A stretch of 64,000 bases of DNA from Cristatella mucedo (taxonomy: Eukaryota > Bryozoa > Phylactolaemata > Cristatellidae): contig WPIO01000135.1 in NCBI GenBank assembly GCA_009760855.2, positions 312,001-376,000 on the forward strand, given 5' to 3'. Positions within the stretch are counted from its first letter, which is position 1. Every line of letters starts with the position of its first letter. The notes beneath the pieces were generated by a model. It was not told the DNA's origin, made no database searches, and was given only the letters and a program-made list of their open reading frames with translations. Positions 11,172 to 23,759 of this stretch are shown piece by piece. Made by a program: the position numbers and the translations under genes.

Positions 11172-13100
11172 AAATAATACTACTGATGATAATAATAATA
11201 GAATTGATAAAGCGCCCTCAGAGAACTCAATTTCTTTCTAGGTGCTTTGCAATTGCAGCAAAGCAAGCACGATCGAATGGTTCGTGGTAGCATGCTCAAT
11301 GACAACAAGCATAACATGGTTAGGGTTGACATGCACAGGGTCAGCATGCAAGTGTGGTTAGTGGCAGCATGCACAGTGTCAGCACGCATAAGTACATAAA
11401 GGTCGAATCACTGGGAACCAGTAAATGCTGTGATACATTGATGCACTTTAGTTTCTGCTTAAATGTGGACAAGTCAGGAGATGTCGTGACGGAGGTCGGG
11501 AGAGAGTTCTAGCCTTGGGGAGCATACGAACTAAAGGCATGGTCTCCAAAGGGTTTGAGTTTTGTACGAGGTAAAGTTAAACAGTTAAGATTCTGAAAAG
11601 CAGGTGGAACGATGCTTAGCCTAGTGGGGGAGTAGATCTGATAGGTAGGCTGGAGCCAAAGAATGAAGGGACCTGAAAGTGAGTGAGAGAACCTTGAAGT
11701 CGATGCGTTGCTTGACTGGGAGCCAGTGCAGGTCAGTGAGAAGTGGTGTGATGTGGCAACTACAACGCTCCCGACAGACAAGCCTATGTGCAGAGTTTTG
11801 CACCAGCTGTAAGCTACTGAGTGCGCAGACCGGTAGGCCAGTGATCAGTGAGTTTGAGACGGGATGTCACAAATGCATGGATCTATTTAGATGCAGTATC
11901 CCTGTCTAAACAAGCCCGGATTTTAGCACTGTTATCTAGCTGAAAGTAGGCAGACTTAGCCATGAAGCTGATGTGGTCGTCTAGAAAAAGGTCAATTTGG
12001 ATCATGACACCTAGATTTCGTGCAGATTCAACAGGAAATATGCTAGCAGAGCCGACTTTGAGTGTTAGCCTTTCAAAATTTCTGAATCACACTTGGTTTG
12101 CCCATAACTGGTAAGTTAGTTTTAGCATCATTCAGTTTAAGAAAATTTGCTGCCATCCACATGTGGATTTCATCAGTAATGCTGCGTGGGAGTTGAGAGA
12201 ATTCGACGTGCTAGAGGGCTAGAAGGGATCAAAGCAAAAGTACAAGTATAGTCATCTGCATAGAAGTGAAAGCCTAGAATGAGCTTGGCAATCACATCAG
12301 CAAGAGGGAGAGTATAAACCGTGAAAAGAACTAGACCAAGCACGGGCCCTGAGGTACCCCATATTTCAGGGGTTCCTTGGATTATCATCGTTGTCCATTC
12401 ACATCAACACTCCGGAATATCCCACTGAGATAGGACCTGAACCATAGCAGACCTGTGCCAGTGATGCCCAGGCGAGATGAAAGGTGCTCAGGGAGGACTT
12501 GTAGATCGATAGTATCAAAAGCTGCCGAAAGATCGAGCAAAATAAGCAGAGATCCTCTACATTCTGCAGGTCTGTATTCCTAAGTAGGTCGTTGTACATC
12601 CGAAGAAGTGCTGACTCTGTGGAGTGATAGGCCCTAAAACCAGACTGGAACTTATTAGCAAGGTTTGAAGTTTCAATATATGAGTTCAGCTGGTCTGTCA
12701 CGACTCATTCCAGTGTCTTTGCTAGGAACGGTAGAAGGGAGACTGGGTGGAAGTTGCTCAAGTTCTCTTGATCTAGTGTTGCTTTCTTGAGCAGCGGCCT
12801 GACTACAGCCTTTTTGAAAGGTGCTGGGACATGATCTGAGGCTAATGATATGTTTATGATTTCAGGTATGCATGGCTGCAGCAGATTTATGCATCGTAGA
12901 AGCAGGAAAGTGAGGATAGGGTCTAGAGGACTGGTTGTCTTCTTTGATTAGGATATGAACTTCTGGACGAGGTCACTAGTGACCTGCTTGTTTGAACGTA
13001 GACATTGAGGTGCTACATGGAATTGAAGGACAGCAGAGGGATGGTGCCATCTTTGGGATGGAAGGATGCAAATTGCGTCTGCTGGATGCTTGCAGTTGCT
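11172..13100 (-). mobile_element. LINE B, long but broken copy
   Basis: The 3' end is at 11172 ((AAT)n and the core aagcgccctcagagaactcaatttctttctaggtgct, read as the complement). Going inward on the minus strand come QNSAHRLVCRERCSCHITPLL with DLHWLPVKQRIDFKVLSLTFRS (11621-11803), then reverse transcriptase pieces with FHFYADDYT (12173-12388) and LNSYIETSNLANKFQSGFRA with YHSTESALL (12399-12701). The order RT, then C-terminal domain, then 3' UTR is that of L2/CR1-type LINEs. Frameshifts and stops break every domain. The polymerase box retains YADD, but the element cannot encode a full protein. Confidence 0.88.
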
Positions 13101-13199
13101 TGATGCCATCACAAAGAATGCAGATATGCATCAATTTAGGCTGTGGAACTAAACTGAACTGGCGGGATAGGATCCCATAATTGTACTCTATATTATAAG

Positions 13200-13666
13200 G
13201 AAGTATTAACAAGGCATTAATAGTTTTGATTTATTAATAAATGGAGCTACTGATTGATGCCATGCCTTAATGACTTTGTCTATGGATCAGCAATAAAGGT
13301 AGATACGTCAAATACTAAATCATTTTACATCTTTAAGACAGTCTGAGTTAGCTGATTCAGTAGTATTTGCTAATGGGATTGCTTAATTGAATTAAAAATT
13401 AAATTTTGCAAGAAATAGAAATTTTTCTTATTAAACACCACACTTTTGCCCATATTTATCCCACGAATGTCCTTGAAAATAAGGAAATTTTCAAATGTAC
13501 CACTGTTCTGATCACACAATTTGCGTTGGCTTATTGCCATTTTCTGTACATTTTAGGCAAATACAATTGGGTCATAACACCAGGAACAAAAATGAAAGAT
13601 AGATTTGTTGCGCACTGTAAAGAAACATCATACATGCATAAACCTGTGCATCTGGTGCATGTGTGT

Positions 13667-13732
<66 letters not shown>

Positions 13733-14430
13733 ACTCATACACTTGCGAATGCACCTGTCTAAAAGTGTAATAACACACACACTCACAATGGTTGGATATA
13801 AAATGCAAATGTAAAAATGTAGCAGTAATAGCATGCACAAAATTTATTTATCGGGTGTGTACAAGTATGCATGCTTATATACCTTGACTTCATAAATTCA
13901 CATGCGTGTAGGGATGCGCCCGAAAGCCGGCCGAAATCCCGGGATTTTTACGGCTTAATATAAAATGTCTATTTAAAAGCACGGGCGACAGCAGACGCCA
14001 CTTTTAGCGTTATAAATCGGCAGTTCAACCATTTACCGATATTCGCAAGCTTGGCATGGCAGAGATGTATTGTTTTGCCTTTTCAATGCTGTCAGGCTCA
14101 CCATCAAAGAACAGCTGTAAAACAGACAGCTCACATTTTATTTTAAAATGTGTGTGATTTGTATACACCTATTATTAATAAGATCAATGAGTTTGAGCTA
14201 ATGGAGCAGATGGAGCCCGTATAGGTTTCTCAACCGTCATACTCTTGACAATAGAAGTATGCAGGCATAAATCATTCGTGTTGCGAGTGGAAATAGTCTA
14301 TCTTTTGTAAGCAGTATCTCCTTCGTTAAAAGAAACTGTGGTCACACCTGAAACGCGTATAACTCCTGTGCCAGTCATATTATGCTCGTTGCTTGTTTAC
14401 AGCATACAATAATAATACGAGGACTGCTGG
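13200..14430. other. Unassigned AT-rich stretch with an (AC)n repeat
   Basis: No exon or mobile-element landmark is seen apart from the (AC)n tract at 13669-13728. There are A/T-rich runs at 13330-13500. Confidence 0.5.
13669..13728. repeat. (AC)n microsatellite
   Basis: About 60 bases of AC, imperfect at the 3' side. Confidence 0.96.
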
Positions 14431-14439
14431 AAATTGTAC

Positions 14440-16428
14440 CAATCGATCCTAGCAAAGCCCAAGTCAAGCTTCTCTAAAAACATTGTTGATTCACAGATGC
14501 ACAATCTATAAACGCTGATGTCTACGATCAACCATCTCCTTAACCGCTCCTTGGATAGCGCCTTACCTAGTGATCCCTATGGTGATCTAGCTGATTGATT
14601 CTCTAGGTTCTTAGTCAAGAAGATAGACAAGATCAGGTAGTCCATCCCCAGGGAGGCAGTAGCCCCCTGGAATTCAGTCCCTCAATTCCATACAGTACGT
14701 CAATATCTTCATTCAAAGAGGCCACCAATGACCTCGTTCTGAAGCTCGTAGCCCAATCAAAGAAGACAACTAGTCCTCTAGAGCCTATTCTCGCTGTCCT
14801 GCTTCTACGATGCATAGATCTTCTGTTATCATTCATAACTAAAATCATAAATATGTCGTTAGCCCCAGGTCATGTCCAATCACCTTTCCAAAAGGCTGTA
14901 GTCAGGACACTGCTCAAGAAAGCAACACTAGAACGCTAGACCAAGAGAACTTAAGCACCTTCCACCCAGTCTCTCTTCTACCATTCCTAGCAAAGACACT
15001 GGAACGAGTCGTGGCAGACCAGCTGAATTCACATATTGAAACTTCAAACCTTGCTAGAAAGTTCCAGTCTGTTTTTAGAGCTTATCACTCCACAGAGTCA
15101 GCATTGCTTCGGGTGTATTATGACCTACTTAAGTATCCAGACATGGTAGAGTATCTCTGCATGTTATGCTCGATCTTCCGGCAGCTTTTGATACCATCGA
15201 TCACCAAGTCCTCCTTGAGCGCCCCTCATCTCGCCTGGCATCACTAGCACTGCATTGGAATGGTTCAGGTCCCATCTCAGTGGGAGACTCAATTGAGTAT
15301 TGATATAAATGGACACAGATCATTCGAGGAACCTCTGAAGTATGGGGTACCTCAGGGCTCCGTGCTTGGTCCCGTTCTTTTCACATCCCTCTCAGACCTC
15401 CAGCGCGTCGAGTTCTCTCAACTCCCTTGCTGCATGCATTGAGGACATTCGCAGGTGTATGGCAGCAAGCTTTCTTAAATTAAATGATGGTAAAACCCAA
15501 CTTACTGGTGATGGGTAAACCAAGAGGGATACAGAAAAAATTGGAAAGGTTAACGCTCACAATCTGCTCTTGCCAGCATATCTCCTGTTGAATCTGCACA
15601 GAATCTAGGCATCCTGTTCCAAAGTGACCTTTCATTAGACGACCACATCAGCTTCGCAGTCAAGTCTGCCTACTTTCAGCTGCATAACATTGCTCAAATT
15701 CGGGCTTGCTTAGGCAGGGATACAACATCTATGTTTGTCCGTGCATTTGTGTAATCCCATCTCAACTTTTGGAACTCACTGCTTGCTGGTCTACCGACTT
15801 GTTCAAAACTCTGCTCCTAGGTTTGTCTCTCGTGAGCTTCGTAGTTGCGACATCAAACAACTTCTCACCGACCTGCAGTGGCTCCCAGTCAAGCAACGCA
15901 TCGACTTCAAGGTTCTGTCACTCAATTTTAGGTCTCTTCATTCTTTGACTCCAGCTCACCTATCATATCTACTCCCACACCATGCTAAGCTAAGCATCTT
16001 GCTTTTCGGAATCTAATTGCTTACCTATACCATGTACAAACCTCAAATCCTTTGGAGACCGTGCCTTTAGTTCGTATTCTCCCAAAGCCTGGAATTCACT
16101 TCCTACTTGTCACGGCATCCCCTGACTTACCACATTTAAAAAGACACTAAACGCAGCTATTCATCACAGCATATTGTGGGTTCATTTCATTCTTCCTGTA
16201 CGTGCTTATGCCTGCTGACAAGGAGCAAGCAGCCACTAACCATATTTGCATGCTGACCATGTGCATGTCACCCCTAACCATGTTATGCTTGTTGTCATTG
16301 AGATTGCTACCACTAACCACGTGATCGTGCTTTCATTGCCGCAAATGTAATATGCCCAGAAAGAGATTAAGTTCTCTGAAGGTGCTATATAAAATGTATT
16401 ATTATCATTATTATTAATAATAAACTGA
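14440..16428 (+). mobile_element. LINE B, long broken copy including RT region and 3' tail
   Basis: On the plus strand, 14540-14640 reads as a diverged N-terminal linker (RSLDSALPSDPYGDLAD). At 15011-15247 comes LNSHIETSNLARKFQSVFRA and the YHSTESALL motif. From 15340 it reads VPQGSVLGPVLF, the RT box preceding YADD, but the YADD segment itself is deleted or shifted. At 15735-16016 the C-terminal DLQWLPVKQRIDFKVLSLNF appears. The copy ends at 16365-16428 with the hairpin core agaaagagattaagttctctgaaggtgct and (ATT)n. It is in the opposite orientation to the copy at 11172. Confidence 0.88.
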
Positions 16429-16507
16429 ATTGTCTTTCTGTAGTGTATGTTGCTATGGTAACAGTGCCTCCAGAACGGATTCTGCCATCGACTAGAAATA
16501 AAAAAGA

Positions 16508-16674
16508 ACTAGCTGATTCAACAGCCTCTTTTGTATAGCTACAGAAGAGCCTTTATGGCTGTCACCACCACTTGCAGCTTCGATAAAAGATCGCTCATCG
16601 CATGATTCGAACCCATGACCTCGGGACCGAGGTCGTGAAAAGCAACCACCTTACCTAGTGAGCCATCATGGCCT
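16508..16674 (-). mobile_element. SINE A, near full length
   Basis: Reverse complement of the family: actagctgattcaacagcctctttt at the tail side, then gaagagcctttatggctgtcaccaccact, a B box read as gattcgaacccatgacc, and the A-box half ccttacctagtgagccatcatggc at the right end. It sits about 80 bases beyond the LINE B tail. Confidence 0.85.
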
Positions 16675-16679
16675 ATACC

Positions 16680-19600
16680 TTTCATTGAATTGCAGACTTG
16701 ACGAAGAACAGAATAACGCTCATTGTGCATTCTTCTCTTCTGCTACAGCTTTTGAGTGCCCAATATAGAATGCCACAGTGCAGCCCTTTAATGTAAAGAT
16801 TGCAAAGAGCAACTCAATATATGCCAGTGTTATGCCAAAGTACGTTGACTGAACTTGTATCTTTCCCTGTCGATCTTTGCAAATTCTTGATTAATACAAA
16901 GCTTGGGCAACAGATTGTTGCACTGAATGGCTTGGCTGAATGGGTACGTTATTGATCTTTCAGTCTGGAAAATTAGGTAACGTCTGCTGCTAGTAAAGGA
17001 ATTATGATTGCTCCTCTTCGAACACTTTCCACTTACACAGAACTGTCGACCTGACCTACGCTGCCCTCGTGCCTAAGCATCTTTAATTCCAGTTGAATTG
17101 CCATAACATTGTTAGCCTTTGTCGCACATCTTGATCTTTTTTGGACGATGACCTAACTCTTTGTTTGTTGTTTGGCTGAAAAGAGTGATAGTAGCTGATC
17201 CTTTTGCCCGGTGGGTTCTTTTCTGTGGAATTCACTACCCTCCCCCCCTCCCTCTTATGCAGCAGTGCCGTATTTCTCCTTCTGCATACTCAAGACTTTC
17301 GTTGCGGCCATTAGCTGTTTTTTTTGGTGCTACATACTTCTGTTGCTTCACTGATTCAGCAATGCATCTCATATTCGTTTTTGCTTAAGATGAAGGCTAT
17401 TGGCTAGTTATCGTCACTGCATGGAGATATCGTATGTTAATTTAAACCGGCTTAATCCGTATCGATACCAGTGTAATTTTGCAGCATCCAAGAGAATGCT
17501 GTATCCGGCACTCCTGTACTTATAGTTGCTTCCCACTTCCAGCAGCACTTGTACTGCACTAATTCGGCAGAGAGCAGTGCCGGAGCCAGCGGCAGAGGGC
17601 AATCACCCCCCTCCTATGGACAGAGCTAGGAAGTACCTGGGGCAAATTTCCCCAGGTCTTGGGGGGGCGAGGGATGCTGGTCCTCAATCTGAATCCTTGC
17701 CCCCAACCTTAAAATCCTGGCTCCACTCATGGCAGTGAGCGATGCAGAGGAGCAGGAGCGATGCAGAGCTCCCTGCACAATTAGTGGATATCTAGCAAGT
17801 GGTGCTCTTATTATAAGTCGCTCTTCAAAGCTGTGTGATTTTGAGTTCCAATACTATTTTAGAAAAATGTCTCCGTCTTTAGAGTTGGACGTCTGAGCAG
17901 TTAACTATTGGCTGCAGAGAAGATTTTATACCCCAAAGTTGCTTTCTCTCTTGTCCTTGCACGACCATTTACCCTAAATATTGTCAAATGTGCCTAGTTC
18001 CTCTGCCGTTTTCTGAACGAACAGCTCATTTATGTTTATTGTTTAAGTCCTAATCAGTCTAGCCCATGTAAACACCAGGCTTTGTGACCTATCATAAGTG
18101 ATACTCATGGACTTAAGGCTTTAATGCAAGAGTATACCAAAGTTATACTGATGGCTTACTGAACCTTGCATTGTGAATGCTTGTGCTGGAAGTGGATAAA
18201 AGTATACTTCTGAGTGGTACTCATATAAAGCGGTGTCTTTAATCAAGTGTGACTGAAGGTGCACATACATGTTTGAAGTTTTGGTATGGAATGGCTAAAA
18301 ATATATAAATTAAGAGTGAAATTCGGCTGGTATACATGTATTTATTGTCAGGAGAGCCTTCGTGGCATTCACTCTGCTTGAAATAGGCAATACGAGATTG
18401 CTTTCGGCAGGACTTGATCTCACAATCTGGCTCATGACCTGCATTCACCTTAACGTGTGCAATGTGCTGCGACAATGCTGCGGGCTTTCAGATTCCATTT
18501 CCTTAATCAGGTAGGACCGTGCAAGGCTCCCCACAGATGGAGGATAGTTCTGTATGCTCTGGTTATATACTAGGTGTGGCTGGTGCAAGACATTAAAGCT
18601 TTCAGTGAGTACTTAGTGAAGGTATCGCCTTGCGGTGGCTAGATCAGCACCCGCTGATCTCCCAAGCTCTCAAGGCGCATTTATAAACTAGACGAATATT
18701 GTGAAATAACACGTTATGTCATTACTCTGTTCAGTGGCTTTATGATGGGTGTGAGCTTAGTGGCTGTATGCAATTAAAACGTCAGGCTCAAAAATGCCTT
18801 AAGCTATTGCTGACACCTATCAGAAGTGTCTGCGATATTATTTAGCTTGAAATCTTGACGTGGTGTGTCAATGGAGTGCGAATCCGTTAATAAAATGCTG
18901 CAGCTGGTTGAATGGTAGTATATCCCAATATAATTGCATGCTTCCTGCAGTGAGCTCCGGACGTTCTAGTCTGTGCTTAGGAAATGGCAAGATGTAGAAT
19001 GGAAGCTGGGAATTCGGAAAGGTCGGAATGGCATAGCAACTCGGGGCTTGATGGAGCGGTCAGCTCAAGACCAACGCAGCTGTTAATTATTTTTCTTATT
19101 CTCGTAATAGCAGACCTTTAGCTGCTGCCGGCTTCAAAGAAAACCTTGCAAATAAATCTGCCCACTGCTTTGTGAAAAGTCAGCTGCTATGTATGATCCC
19201 AATGCTTTTGAAGTGTGACCGACTTTGGCATCGTGTACTTGTCAGAATTGAGCACTTGTCATCTGAAATGCTGCTATAAGGCTGATCAATGATGCAGTTA
19301 GAACCTCTTTTCTTGCTGGGGGATGATGCAACTTGGGCCTGACTCTGATGCGTTGGATGACCGAATGTAGGCTTTATCTTGGTAGCAGGTGGGGGTCATG
19401 TGCAGCTGTTTTCAATTGCGAAATTGGGTTGCTTAGCTGGCTGCCTCGGTCTTTATAGTGATGCCTGCCATTGTCTAAACAGTGAACGCCTAAAGGTTCA
19501 GTTCTCAGTAGCAATTTGCTGTGAATGTTCTTGTGCCGCTGAGGCTCTTGTTTACCGGCTGCTGCCATCTCTTTATATACTCACCACCCTTGAGGCAAAG

Positions 19601-19780
19601 TATTTAAGCACAATTATTTAATGTACCGAATTACCCCTAAGCTGGGCTGCCCGTGCAATGCTGTGCTGCTTTGCCGAGGTTTGTTACACAGTCCTGAATG
19701 GCTTGCACCACACAGAATTCGTCCAACGATCAGCAGTGCTGCATTCCTCTCTCGACACGTCCTTGCTCAAAGTATTTGTA
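16680..19780. other. Three kilobases with nothing recognised
   Basis: No splice-bounded exon, LINE or SINE core, or tandem repeat was seen. Short ORFs (up to about 78 codons) lack coding-like composition. A diverged fragment of an older repeat may be present but cannot be shown by eye. Confidence 0.45.
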
Positions 19781-19784
19781 TTGT

Positions 19785-20060
19785 TTTGTATCTCCGTCTG
19801 TAACTCTGCAAAGCTAGGAAGACTTTGTTAGTTTTAAGCAAGAGAGTTTTGTATAGTGTACTCACAGCCTAAGCCACTTTTGGTATGCATTCGTTAGCCA
19901 ACAGACTTCATCTCATGCAACAAAGAGAATCTTGTGGCACTATGCAAATGAATTATATTATTATTATAGCTGAGTCAGAAGAGCAGTTTATGTTGTGAGT
20001 AGCTTGGAAGTAGCAGCTCATGACTGGAAAGGATGAATTCCAGCTCAAGTCAGTCTAGTC
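19785..20060 (-). mobile_element. LINE A 3' end fragment
   Basis: The complement of the LINE A tail: gtatctccgtctgtaactctgcaaag, then gttttgtatagtgtactcacagcctaagccac, then gttagccaacagacttcatctcatgcaacaaagag. The same order occurs at 26962 and 35936 (minus) and at 32618 and 44180 (plus). Confidence 0.75.
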
Positions 20061-20097
20061 CCTCTTGGCCAATTCTTGCATGAAGTCTAGCCTGACT

Positions 20098-20358
<261 letters not shown>

Positions 20359-20639
20359 GTGTGTCTGTGTGATTTATGTCTACCTATTTGTCTCTTCTCT
20401 GTCTGTCTCTCTTCTCATTTCAACCTACTTCCTCTCCCTCCTCTTCCCTTCTCCCTCTCTCTCCCTTTTCTCTCTCATTCGCCCTCTCCTTCATCTCATT
20501 TTCTCTCTCTCTCTCATTCTTGCCTCCGACTTCCTCCTGCTCTTTTCACTCTACCTTTCTACCTCTATGGCACGGCTTATCGCATTATCTTCAGCACGTG
20601 CATTACGTTGTACAGAGATAACTATTTAGTGTAATCAGA

Positions 20640-22880
20640 TGCCCTTGCCACGAAGCAAGTTTGCTTATCTTGCCTACCATAGAATGATGCTGACTTTCAG
20701 TCTATCGCAAACTTTTTTGTTTCTGCATCACTCTCTATGCCGGACTATTAATAAAAGTACTCTGGTGCCATTAGTGGGCGCTCATAGTCTAGGAGCCTGA
20801 TTAGCCAAGTTTTTCTAAGAAGTTATTTTCTCGGGGCTAAGGGGCTCCACTTTGCCTCATTCTTAGGCCATCTAATGAGAGGCTCTGCCTAGCAGTTTGC
20901 ATGTTTTCCTCGAGAACTGCTGCTGCCTAGCTGTCAAACGCTTGGGAGCCACATGAATCTAGGGCACTAAAGTAGATTGTATCCTTTGCCATGCCGCCCA
21001 AGCACCAGGAGGGTCAGACTACCGGCCTTCCTAGTTAGAAATCTGGGGCTCATCTTGATCATGCACAAACCTTGACAGCATCAGTCAGGCGTTCTGGTTT
21101 GACTCTCCGACACATTCGGCTCTCGGCCAAGCTCGATGGCAGCTCTCAGGTGAAAGAAATTTGTTGACTGGCTGCATTCCACCACAATGATGTCATCAGG
21201 TTTGCTATGCCGTCCAATCAATGATGCCTCACCCTTCCCGTATCGCCCGACTCCTGGTGTCAGCTACACTTTTCCTCGAGTTAACTTCTTCTTCGAAAAT
21301 GGGCTCTCGTCGGCTGAAGCTCTGTAGAAGGATTCGGGAAATCGAACATTGAGCGATAAACACACTAAGAAACTGCCTGCCTGCAGTTTTTAGTGTTTTT
21401 TCATGGTGAAGTGTTATTGGCTGCTGCATGAAACCAGACACATTCTTAATGGCTGTTGCTCAACCGTGCGTAGACGCCAGCCACTCGCTGAGGTGCGTGC
21501 AATCTCACTAAAATGTGTTCTTAATTTGTGTTCCCCAAATCCTGTGAGCATCGTCCCTTGCAGTGTGGCATGCATGCGACAGTGACATGAAGACAATCAT
21601 GCGACAGTTAGGAAGATAATGTCTCGGTCGGTCGCCTTTCAGGTAAAGCTAAATTTCGAGCATCCTTCATTCAAGTCAAGAACTGATTTTATAGACGTAT
21701 CCATAGCAACCTTGGCTGTCGCAGGCACGTGGCCTCTTGCTTTCCATCTCTACCTCTACGTCCATATTCGAAGGACGTTTAGACCATATTGGTAAAGCTT
21801 GCTTGGTGTGTGCTGTGACTTCATTTGTTCGATCTAAATTCACTATTTCTGTCCTTGGCTCAGTGAATCCCTGGCATGTTGTCTTTACCTTCTCTGAGGC
21901 TTGTTTATTCGGTAGGCATGACAGCAGTGCCGGTTCAACTGAGAGTGAACAGAAGTCTTGGTTTGTGTCATTGTTGTTGATGAGCCTCCAAGTCTATTGC
22001 ATCTTATCCTTTGCGGCTGCAGCCTCAGTCGTATGTGAGAAAATAAAGTGCGATAAAAACTGCGAGCTCCTGAGCTTTATGTGTCACGCTGTACCTTACT
22101 GATGCAACCTGTACTCGCTCTGATTGCATTGTCACTGAGCAATTTATGTTTGCAGTCGTTCCGAGTAGCTTTTTCAAAAAGTGACCTTGCTATGGCGTCT
22201 TTCCTAAAAGTCACCTGGCCACTTCCTACTCAAAACGAAGCTCTACTGTCAGCCGGAACTTGATCTGAAAACCCAGGGCTGTCTTTGCAGTTGGTCATTA
22301 TTTGGTCGGTATTTAGGTAGATTATGATGGAGAGTTCGGAATGTGAGTTCGAGTCTCTTTACCTTGCAGCCACCTTCTCACTTCGCTCAGCTAGATCGGT
22401 GATGGATTGCAGGATACTTTGCATAACGACAACTGATCAGAGTGGTGCCTTGGCAATCTATATACCCTCCACTGGTTGCGAAAGTGCATGCGTAACCTGC
22501 ATGTTGGCAATACCTCTGCATGGAAAGAAGACCCTACGTCTAAGCCTCAATGCAGCCAGTTTTTTATGCGAAGTCCGAAGTAGTCTGCTAGTCAGGGATT
22601 CTTCGAGGACTTAACAGTAAACATATGAAAACTTGCTTGCAGCGATAAAAGTAGATCAAATAGTGACTCCCTCAATAATGATTGCCTATCTCCTGACTCT
22701 TGATATTGCAATAAACAAGTTATTCAGTAACAATTTAAACATGGAAATCAATGACTGCATTGAAAATCGAATGGAGAGAAATAGCATGATCAATGTATCA
22801 AGCCTTGCCTGCTTGAGGCAGCGACTTAGGTGAATAATCCATGGTACAAAATCACCGATAGCTGAGTTGCCAATGCACTA
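20640..22880. other. No recognised feature
   Basis: AT-moderate sequence with scattered short ORFs. None is bounded by consistent splice signals and none resembles a known family. No repeat core is seen. Confidence 0.45.
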
Positions 22881-22888
22881 CGAGCAGG

Positions 22889-23227
22889 CTACATGGACAA
22901 GAAATGCCCATTAAAGGAGAGCTCTATATGTAGACATGAGAGATTGGGGCCAATGGTTGCAATTGGAGCCAATATCGAGGCTGTCGGAAACTGTGGATGT
23001 GCGAGCACCCTTACCATATCTAGCGCCACATCCTCAACAGTATCCGTTCGATGGCATTTTCTTCCAAAGGCTGCGAATGTTTCCCAGTCTCTCGTTCGTC
23101 CGCTTGACACGCTTTGTTTATGGCTAGATAAGTCGCATGGTTGATAGTTCGACAGTCTTTGCCCGTGCTTCAAGGCAGCACAAGTAGTGTAATAGTATGA
23201 CTTGCTTGAAATGTTTGGCGTTACCAA
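22889..23227 (-). other. Unassigned 112-codon open frame
   Basis: A minus-strand open frame contains SNYQPCDLSSHKQSVSSGRT and ends ELSFNGHFLSM. It is longer than most chance ORFs in this AT-richer half, but I recognise no domain and see no splice partner. It is kept only as a candidate. Confidence 0.2.
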
Positions 23228-23455
23228 GACTCCGGCCTGTCTCTATTTATGCTCCCAAACTGGTCTTCATTTCCACTAGAAGTGTGCCGCGTTCCATGAA
23301 TAGCACCGCCTGCCGGAACCGCGAGCATGTATGATGTAGTTCAGTGGCATACTATGCTTATTCAGAGAGCTAAATCCGTCGTTTTTCCACAGCAGCAGCC
23401 TATATATTCATTTGTAGGCAACTAACGTTATTGAAGAAGCCCAGCTCATTGCTCG

Positions 23456-23755
23456 TCAGAAAGAGTCTGGCGTAGCCACCAGAGATACTGAATAGAAAGG
23501 GAAATTATTGTCTACCTGTAGATTCGATTGCAGCTGCTTGGGTGTTTTTTGGCCAGTGGCCAAGTCTGACTCAGTTTTCAACTTCAGATCGATTCGTGCA
23601 TCGTTGCTCTGCAGCTCATAGTCGTATGAAATGTAAATTCCGTTGGTCCTTGCTAGTGTGACTGCAAAAGAGTTCATTAGCAGAGGCATTTTACTGTCGC
23701 CATTGTAGCTGTATGACTTCAGTACAAGGTCTTTTTGTAGCAAATCATTTTTCAT
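23456..23755 (-). CDS. Unassigned minus-strand ORF with coding-like composition
   Basis: A 99-residue open frame begins MKNDLLQKDLVLKSYSYNG, continues FAVTLARTNGIYISYDYEL and ends near FYSVSLVATPDSF. Alternating hydrophobic residues suggest beta-strands. Inside it an acceptor (tcttttgcag at the minus-strand start of TLARTNG) and a donor (CTACAG|GTAGAC) would define an exon of about 145 bases. No family is recognised and no neighbouring exon is evident. It could be an exon of a host gene or a fragment of an unknown transposon. Confidence 0.3.
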   Translation of the reverse strand: MKNDLLQKDLVLKSYSYNGDSKMPLLMNSFAVTLARTNGIYISYDYELQSNDARIDLKLKTESDLATGQKTPKQLQSNLQVDNNFPFYSVSLVATPDSF

Positions 23756-23759
23756 TTAT

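Noticed and set aside
22893-23144. Plus-strand frame containing NIEAVGNCGCAST, resembling a TGF-beta C-terminus
   Set aside because: Only the CGC triplet context fits. No upstream knot cysteines, no stop after CGC and no companion exons.
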